A DNA stretch of 9,758 bases from positions 1 to 9,758 of the forward strand of contig JBBQSN010000135.1 of assembly GCA_038213835.1 (NCBI GenBank), in the 5' to 3' direction. The notes under the pieces are model-generated. The model made no database searches and was not told the DNA's origin. It worked only from the letters and a program-made list of their open reading frames with translations. Shown here in pieces: positions 6,006-9,758 of the stretch. Origin of the DNA: JBBQSN01 sp038213835 (lineage in GTDB: Bacteria; Actinomycetota; Actinomycetes; Actinomycetales; CAWJMD01). Within the stretch, counting starts at the first letter, position 1. Each line of letters opens with the position of its first letter. Both the position numbers and the translations under genes were made by a program.

Positions 6006-7631
6006 GTGACCTCGCCGCAGCCGGAGGGCGCCGACGCCTCTCCTACGATCGGGCCCGACATCCACACCACCGCAGGCAAGCTGGCGGACCTGCGCCGACG
6101 TGTCGACGAGGTGGCGAACGCCGGCTCCCAGCGCGCGGTCGACAAGCAGCACGCCCGGGGCAAGAAGACCGCCCGCGAGCGGATCGCGCTGCTGCTCGAC
6201 GAGGGCAGCTTCATCGAGATGGACAAGTACGCCCGGCACCGCAGCACCGCCTTCGGCCAGGAGGCGGATCGCCCCTACGGCGACGGGGTGGTCACCGGCT
6301 ACGGCACCGTCGACGGCCGCCAGGTGGCGGTGTTCGCACAGGACTTCACCGTCTTCGGCGGGTCCCTCGGCGAGGTCTTCGGCGAGAAGATCGTCAAGGT
6401 GATGGACTTCGCGATGAAGATCGGCTGCCCCGTCATCGGCCTCAACGACTCCGGCGGGGCGCGGATCCAGGAGGGTGTCGTCTCGCTCGGGCTGTACGGC
6501 GAGATCTTCCGGCGCAACGTCCACGCGTCCGGCGTGATCCCGCAGATCTCGCTGGTGATGGGCCCGTGCGCCGGGGGCGCCGTGTACTCCCCCGCCATCA
6601 CCGACTTCACCGTCATGGTCGACCAGACCTCGCACATGTTCATCACCGGGCCCGACGTCATCAAGACCGTCACCGGCGAGGACGTCGCCTTCGAGGACCT
6701 CGGCGGCGCCCGCACCCACAACACCCGCTCCGGCGTGGCGCACTACATGGCCACCGACGAGGAGGACGCCCTCGAGTACGTCAGGGCGCTGCTGTCGTAC
6801 CTGCCGTCGAACAACCTCGAGGACCCGCCTGCTCTCGAGGGCGGCGCCGGCCTCGCGAGGACGCCGGACGACGAGTGGCTCGACACCGTCGTCCCCGACT
6901 CGGCCAACGTCCCCTACGACATGCTCCAGGTGATCGAGCACCTCGTCGACGACGGCGAGTTCCTCGAGACCCAGCCGCTGTTCGCGCTGAACATCGTCTG
7001 CGGCTTCGCCCGCATCGACGGCATGAGCGTCGGCGTCGTGGCCAACCAGCCCACCCAGCTCGCGGGTTGCCTTGACATCGACGCCTCGGAGAAGGCCGCG
7101 CGGTTCGTCCGCACCTGCGACGCGTTCAACGTCCCGGTCCTGACCCTGGTCGACGTCCCCGGCTTCCTGCCGGGCACCGACCAGGAGTGGGACGGCATCA
7201 TCCGCCGCGGCGCCAAGCTGATCTACGCGTACGCCGAGGCCACCGTCCCGAAGGTCACCGTGATCACCCGCAAGGCCTACGGCGGCGCGTACGACGTGAT
7301 GGGGTCCAAGCACCTCGGGGCCGACATCAACCTGGCCTGGCCCACCGCGCAGATCGCGGTGATGGGCGCCCGAGGAGCGGTCAACATCCTGTACCGCAAG
7401 CAGATCCAGGCCGCGACCGACGCCGGCGACGACGTCGACGCCGTCCGGCAGGGGTTCATCACGCAGTACGAGGACACCCTGGCCAATCCCTACGTGGCGG
7501 CCGAGCGCGGCTACATCGACAGCGTCATCACGCCGTCGAACACCAGGATGAACGTCACGCGCGCGCTGCGGGCGCTGCGCACCAAGCGGGAGACCCTGCC
7601 GCCCAAGAAGCACGGGAACATCCCCCTGTGA
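6006..7631 (+). CDS. pccB: Acyl-CoA (propionyl-CoA) carboxylase beta subunit, carboxyltransferase
   Basis: A 541-residue carboxyltransferase, the usual length for actinobacterial PccB/AccD5. It moves CO2 from carboxybiotin on the alpha subunit to an acyl-CoA, giving methylmalonyl-CoA or malonyl-CoA for lipid, polyketide or propionate metabolism. The N-terminal half holds ARGKKTARERIALLLDEGSF and the first oxyanion-hole motif DSGGARIQEG (D148-G150-G151). The C-terminal half holds KAYGGAYDVMGSKHLGAD with the second oxyanion pair G427/A428 and D430. D430 corresponds to D422 of Streptomyces coelicolor PccB and D437 of mycobacterial AccD5, the residue known to govern acyl-chain choice. Asp favours propionyl-CoA, so a propionyl-CoA or mixed acetyl/propionyl-CoA role is inferred. 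The biotin-carboxylase/carrier alpha subunit is not in this window. The GTG start at 6006 is set by the -10-like hexamer 7 bases upstream. The stop overlaps the epsilon-subunit start as GTGA (7628-7631). The gene could equally be called accD5. Confidence 0.96.
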   Translation: MTSPQPEGADASPTIGPDIHTTAGKLADLRRRVDEVANAGSQRAVDKQHARGKKTARERIALLLDEGSFIEMDKYARHRSTAFGQEADRPYGDGVVTGYGTVDGRQVAVFAQDFTVFGGSLGEVFGEKIVKVMDFAMKIGCPVIGLNDSGGARIQEGVVSLGLYGEIFRRNVHASGVIPQISLVMGPCAGGAVYSPAITDFTVMVDQTSHMFITGPDVIKTVTGEDVAFEDLGGARTHNTRSGVAHYMATDEEDALEYVRALLSYLPSNNLEDPPALEGGAGLARTPDDEWLDTVVPDSANVPYDMLQVIEHLVDDGEFLETQPLFALNIVCGFARIDGMSVGVVANQPTQLAGCLDIDASEKAARFVRTCDAFNVPVLTLVDVPGFLPGTDQEWDGIIRRGAKLIYAYAEATVPKVTVITRKAYGGAYDVMGSKHLGADINLAWPTAQIAVMGARGAVNILYRKQIQAATDAGDDVDAVRQGFITQYEDTLANPYVAAERGYIDSVITPSNTRMNVTRALRALRTKRETLPPKKHGNIPL

Positions 7632-7867
7632 GCGAGGGTGCCGACGCCGAGCGGCCGGAGCGCCCGCTGCTGCGGGTCGTCCGAGGCGACGCGACGTCGG
7701 AGGAGGTGGCCGCGCTGGTCGCCGTGCTGCGGGCGACTGCGTCCTCGGCGTCCTCTGCGTCCGCGCCGCCCGCCCCCCCGCGCCGGTGGGGCAGCCCCGG
7801 ACGAGCGGTCCGCGCTCCTGTCGCACCCGCCCCGGGCGGGTGGCGGGCCAGCGCCCTCCCCGGCTGA
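7628..7867 (+). CDS. accE: Acyl-CoA carboxylase epsilon subunit
   Basis: A 79-residue protein with the two signature blocks of the actinobacterial epsilon subunit (PccE/AccE5). An N-terminal helix reads LLRVVRGDATSEEVAALVAV (about 14-33). The C-terminal block pairs a tryptophan, RRWGSPGRAVRAP, with the ending PGGWRASALPG. The blocks are joined by an Ala/Ser/Pro-rich low-complexity linker (about 36-53). In known complexes this subunit binds the beta hexamer and raises carboxylase activity; it has no catalytic residues of its own. The GTG start overlaps the beta-subunit stop as GTGA, so translation is probably coupled and stoichiometric. Earlier in-frame starts run through the beta-subunit gene and were discarded. 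Confidence 0.92.
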   Translation: MSEGADAERPERPLLRVVRGDATSEEVAALVAVLRATASSASSASAPPAPPRRWGSPGRAVRAPVAPAPGGWRASALPG

Positions 7868-7877
7868 GGCCCGCCAG

Positions 7878-7883
7878 TAGGGT
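7878..7883 (+). promoter_or_regulatory. Putative -10 element (TAGGGT) of a leaderless promoter for the DUF885 gene
   Basis: TAGGGT lies 7 bases before the ATG at 7891 and begins 11 bases after the stop of the epsilon-subunit gene. No Shine-Dalgarno sequence is present. It suggests that the DUF885 gene can be transcribed separately from the carboxylase pair even though it is close behind on the same strand; read-through from upstream is not excluded. Confidence 0.5.
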
Positions 7884-7890
7884 CGCTGGC

Positions 7891-9576
7891 ATGACCGACG
7901 CCACCCGGGTTCCGTCCGAGGTCGACGAGGCGGCAGACCGCTACGTCGAGACCATGTGCCGACTCGACCCCGTGCTCGCCACCTACCTCGGTGTCGCGGG
8001 CCACGACGACGAGCTCACCGACCTGTCGCCGGACGGCGTCGACGCCCTGGCGGCGGCGGGACGCGACCTGCTGGCCGAGCTCGACCGGCTGGAGCCGCGC
8101 GACGCCGTCGACGAGGTGACCGTGGCCGCGATGCGCGAGCGGCTGGGTCTCGAGCAGGAGATCCACGACGCCGGGCTCGACTACGGACCCCTGGACGTCA
8201 TCTCCTCGCCGCCTCAGTCCACCCGCGACGTGTTCGACCTCATGCCCACGGCCACGGCCGACGACTGGGCCACGGTCGCGCGCCGGATGACGCGCGTGCC
8301 GGACGCCCTCACCGGCTACGTCGAGGGCCTGCGCCGCGCCGTCGCCGACGGCAACGCCCCGCCCCGGCGCCAGGTCGAGGCGGTCGCGACCCAGTGCGAC
8401 AGGCACGCCGACCCTGTGGGCGGGTTCTTCGGGACGACGGGCGCCGGCGCCCGTCCGGACGGCGGCGACCCCTCGGCCGCGCTGGCGTCCGACCTCGCTG
8501 ACGGCGCGGCCCTGGCCGCCGGGGCCTACGCCGGGCTGGCGCAGGTGCTGCGCGAGGAGATCCTGCCCTCGGCGCGCGCGGAGGACGCCTGCGGCCGCGA
8601 GGCCTACGGCCTGTGGTCGCGCAGCTTCCTCGGCGCCACCATCGACCTGGACGAGACCTACGCGTGGGGCTGCGAGGAGCTGGCCCGGGTCGAGCGCGAG
8701 ATGGTCGAGGTCTGCGAGCGTATCGTCCCGGGCGGCACGGTCGAGGAGGCGGTCGCGGCCCTGGACGCCGACCCCGCTCGCACCGTCGAGGGCACCGACG
8801 CCCTGCGCGGCTGGATGCAGGACCTCTCCGACTCCGCCGTCCGGCAACTCGCCGACGTGCACTTCGACGTCCCCGAGCAGATCCGGCGGCTGGAGTGCAT
8901 GATCGCGCCGACCCAGACGGGCGGCATCTACTACACAGGTCCGAGCGAGGACTTCACCCGTCCGGGCCGGATGTGGTGGTCGGTGCCCGCGGGCGTCACG
9001 ACCTTCAGCACCTGGCGCGAGACCACGACCGTCTACCACGAGGGCGTCCCCGGCCACCATCTGCAGGTGGGCCAGACCCTGGTGCGGTCCGGGCTGCTGA
9101 ACCGCTGGCGCCGGATGATGAGCTGGTCCTCCGGCCACGGCGAGGGCTGGGCGCTCTACGCCGAGCGGCTGATGGCCGACCTCGGCTTCCTCGACGACCC
9201 GGGCGACCGGCTCGGCATGCTCGACGGCTCCGCTCTGCGGGCGCTGCGGGTGGTCGTCGACATCGGCACGCACTGCCGGATGCCGGCACCGGCCGAGGTG
9301 GGCGGCGGCACCTGGGACGCCGACACGATGTGGACGTTCATGCAGGCGCACAGCCGGATGGACCCCGAGTTCCTGGCCTTCGAGCACGCCCGCTACCTCG
9401 GCTGGCCGGGGCAGGCCCCGTCGTACAAGGTCGGCGAGCGGCTCTGGCTGCAGGCCCGCGAGGCGGTGCGCGAGCAGCAGGGCGACGCCTTCGACCTCAA
9501 GGACTTCCACCGCCGCGCGCTCGACCTCGGCTCACTCGGCCTGGACGTGCTGAGGGACGCACTGGTGAGGGGGTAG
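7891..9576 (+). CDS. DUF885 family protein, putative zinc metallopeptidase
   Basis: A 561-residue protein of full family length, helical throughout. The hallmark metal-binding segment TVYHEGVPGHHLQ contains H383, E384, H389 and H390. It is followed by GHGEGWALYAERLM with E418, a likely further zinc ligand or catalytic acid. This HExxxxHH-then-E layout is typical of DUF885 and resembles gluzincin-type peptidases, but the physiological substrate of most members is unknown, so peptidase activity is an inference. The C-terminal part (QAPSYKVGERLWLQAREAVR, ending DVLRDALVRG) also fits the family, with PSYKVG conserved. Unlike many members it has no signal peptide or lipobox, so a cytosolic place is expected. 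The ATG at 7891 gives MTDATRVPSEVDEAADRYVE, which aligns with the usual beginning of the family's N-terminal helix; earlier in-frame codons overlap the epsilon-subunit gene. It sits 23 bp after that gene but has its own -10-like hexamer. A functional link to the carboxylase is not evident. Confidence 0.9.
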   Translation: MTDATRVPSEVDEAADRYVETMCRLDPVLATYLGVAGHDDELTDLSPDGVDALAAAGRDLLAELDRLEPRDAVDEVTVAAMRERLGLEQEIHDAGLDYGPLDVISSPPQSTRDVFDLMPTATADDWATVARRMTRVPDALTGYVEGLRRAVADGNAPPRRQVEAVATQCDRHADPVGGFFGTTGAGARPDGGDPSAALASDLADGAALAAGAYAGLAQVLREEILPSARAEDACGREAYGLWSRSFLGATIDLDETYAWGCEELARVEREMVEVCERIVPGGTVEEAVAALDADPARTVEGTDALRGWMQDLSDSAVRQLADVHFDVPEQIRRLECMIAPTQTGGIYYTGPSEDFTRPGRMWWSVPAGVTTFSTWRETTTVYHEGVPGHHLQVGQTLVRSGLLNRWRRMMSWSSGHGEGWALYAERLMADLGFLDDPGDRLGMLDGSALRALRVVVDIGTHCRMPAPAEVGGGTWDADTMWTFMQAHSRMDPEFLAFEHARYLGWPGQAPSYKVGERLWLQAREAVREQQGDAFDLKDFHRRALDLGSLGLDVLRDALVRG

Positions 9577-9641
9577 GCACGGGGAGGACCAGATCGCCCT
9601 CGTCACGTCCACGAGCCACCCGATGACCAGCGTCGATCGGC

Positions 9642-9647
9642 TACCGT
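9642..9647 (+). promoter_or_regulatory. Putative -10 element (TACCGT) of a leaderless promoter for the last gene
   Basis: TACCGT lies 6 bases before the ATG at 9654 and no Shine-Dalgarno sequence precedes that ATG. The spacing is one base shorter than for the other genes here but still compatible with initiation at the start codon. The 77-bp gap after the DUF885 gene (9577-9653) shows no clear terminator hairpin. Confidence 0.4.
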
Positions 9648-9653
9648 TCAGCC

Positions 9654-9758
9654 ATGGTGGCCAGTTCGCCCGACCTCGTCCGGGTCTCAGCACGGGTCCG
9701 GGCTCGGGTGGTCGCCGTCGTCGTGCTCGTCCTGGCGGGCCTGCTGCTCCCGGGCGGC
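9654..9758 (+). CDS. N-terminus of a secreted or membrane-anchored protein (partial, runs off the right edge)
   Basis: The ATG at 9654 opens a frame with no stop to the end of the window, 35 codons. It reads a short polar stretch, then three arginines spaced through ARVRARVV, then the hydrophobic core VVAVVVLVLAGLLLPGG. This positive-then-hydrophobic layout is that of a Sec signal peptide or an N-terminal membrane anchor, so the product is probably exported or membrane-bound. No twin-arginine motif or lipobox is seen before the cut. The protein family cannot be named from so short a piece. Third codon positions are mostly G or C, and the -10-like hexamer upstream supports this start. Confidence 0.6.
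   Translation, partial: MVASSPDLVRVSARVRARVVAVVVLVLAGLLLPGG

Noticed and set aside
5955..7904. Minus-strand open frame of 649 codons opposite the carboxylase beta subunit
   Set aside because: Antisense shadow in high-GC DNA, rich in Asp/Gly/Val/Arg/His with no recognisable domain; the opposite strand encodes a textbook carboxyltransferase.
7555..9510. Minus-strand open frame of 651 codons opposite the DUF885 gene
   Set aside because: Same reason: a mirror frame of a well-supported gene, with no domain of its own.

Overview
This is a very GC-rich stretch (well over 70% G+C by eye, nearly every third codon position G or C) of ordinary actinobacterial chromosome. The divergent pair of a biotin-ligase/adenylate-cyclase unit and a carboxylase beta/epsilon unit is typical of Actinomycetes; Streptomyces has the same neighbours (cya, birA, pccB, pccE). 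The exact genus cannot be fixed from the window; the large zinc-ribbon membrane protein of the SCO7613 type only adds to the actinobacterial assignment.

Layout. (1) 1-2683, minus: a large multi-pass membrane protein with an N-terminal zinc ribbon, cut by the left edge near its C-terminus. (2) 2764-3561, minus: an enoyl-CoA hydratase with both catalytic glutamates. (3) 3605-4036, plus: a small gene of unknown function whose coding signal changes frame twice. A perfect 8-bp inverted repeat sits exactly at the first change. (4) 5944 down to 4047, minus: birA (biotin protein ligase) followed by cya (class III adenylate cyclase), joined by a 4-base GTGA overlap. (5) 6006-7867, plus: the acyl-CoA carboxylase beta subunit (pccB/accD type) and the small epsilon subunit, again joined by a GTGA overlap. 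(6) 7891-9576, plus: a DUF885 putative zinc peptidase. (7) 9654-9758, plus: the first 35 codons of a gene with a signal-peptide-like or membrane-anchor N-terminus, cut by the right edge.

How the genes work together. The carboxylase core (beta plus epsilon) needs a biotinylated alpha subunit, which is not in this window, and BirA is the enzyme that would attach that biotin. BirA lacks an N-terminal DNA-binding domain, so it should not be the local repressor. The cyclase is translationally coupled to BirA and has every catalytic residue for ATP, which places cAMP synthesis next to acyl-CoA carboxylation. The enoyl-CoA hydratase is also an acyl-CoA enzyme but has its own promoter region.

The most consistent non-coding signal is a TANNNT hexamer 7 bases (once 6) before the start codon of five genes that begin a transcription unit or follow an intergenic gap, with no Shine-Dalgarno sequence. 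This is the expected architecture of leaderless mRNAs. I see no rRNA, tRNA, CRISPR, insertion sequence, phage or defence genes, and I did not find a convincing new multi-gene system. The points worth a second look are the double-frameshift gene with its hairpin, the overlapping divergent promoters at 5945-6005, and the recurrent leaderless starts.
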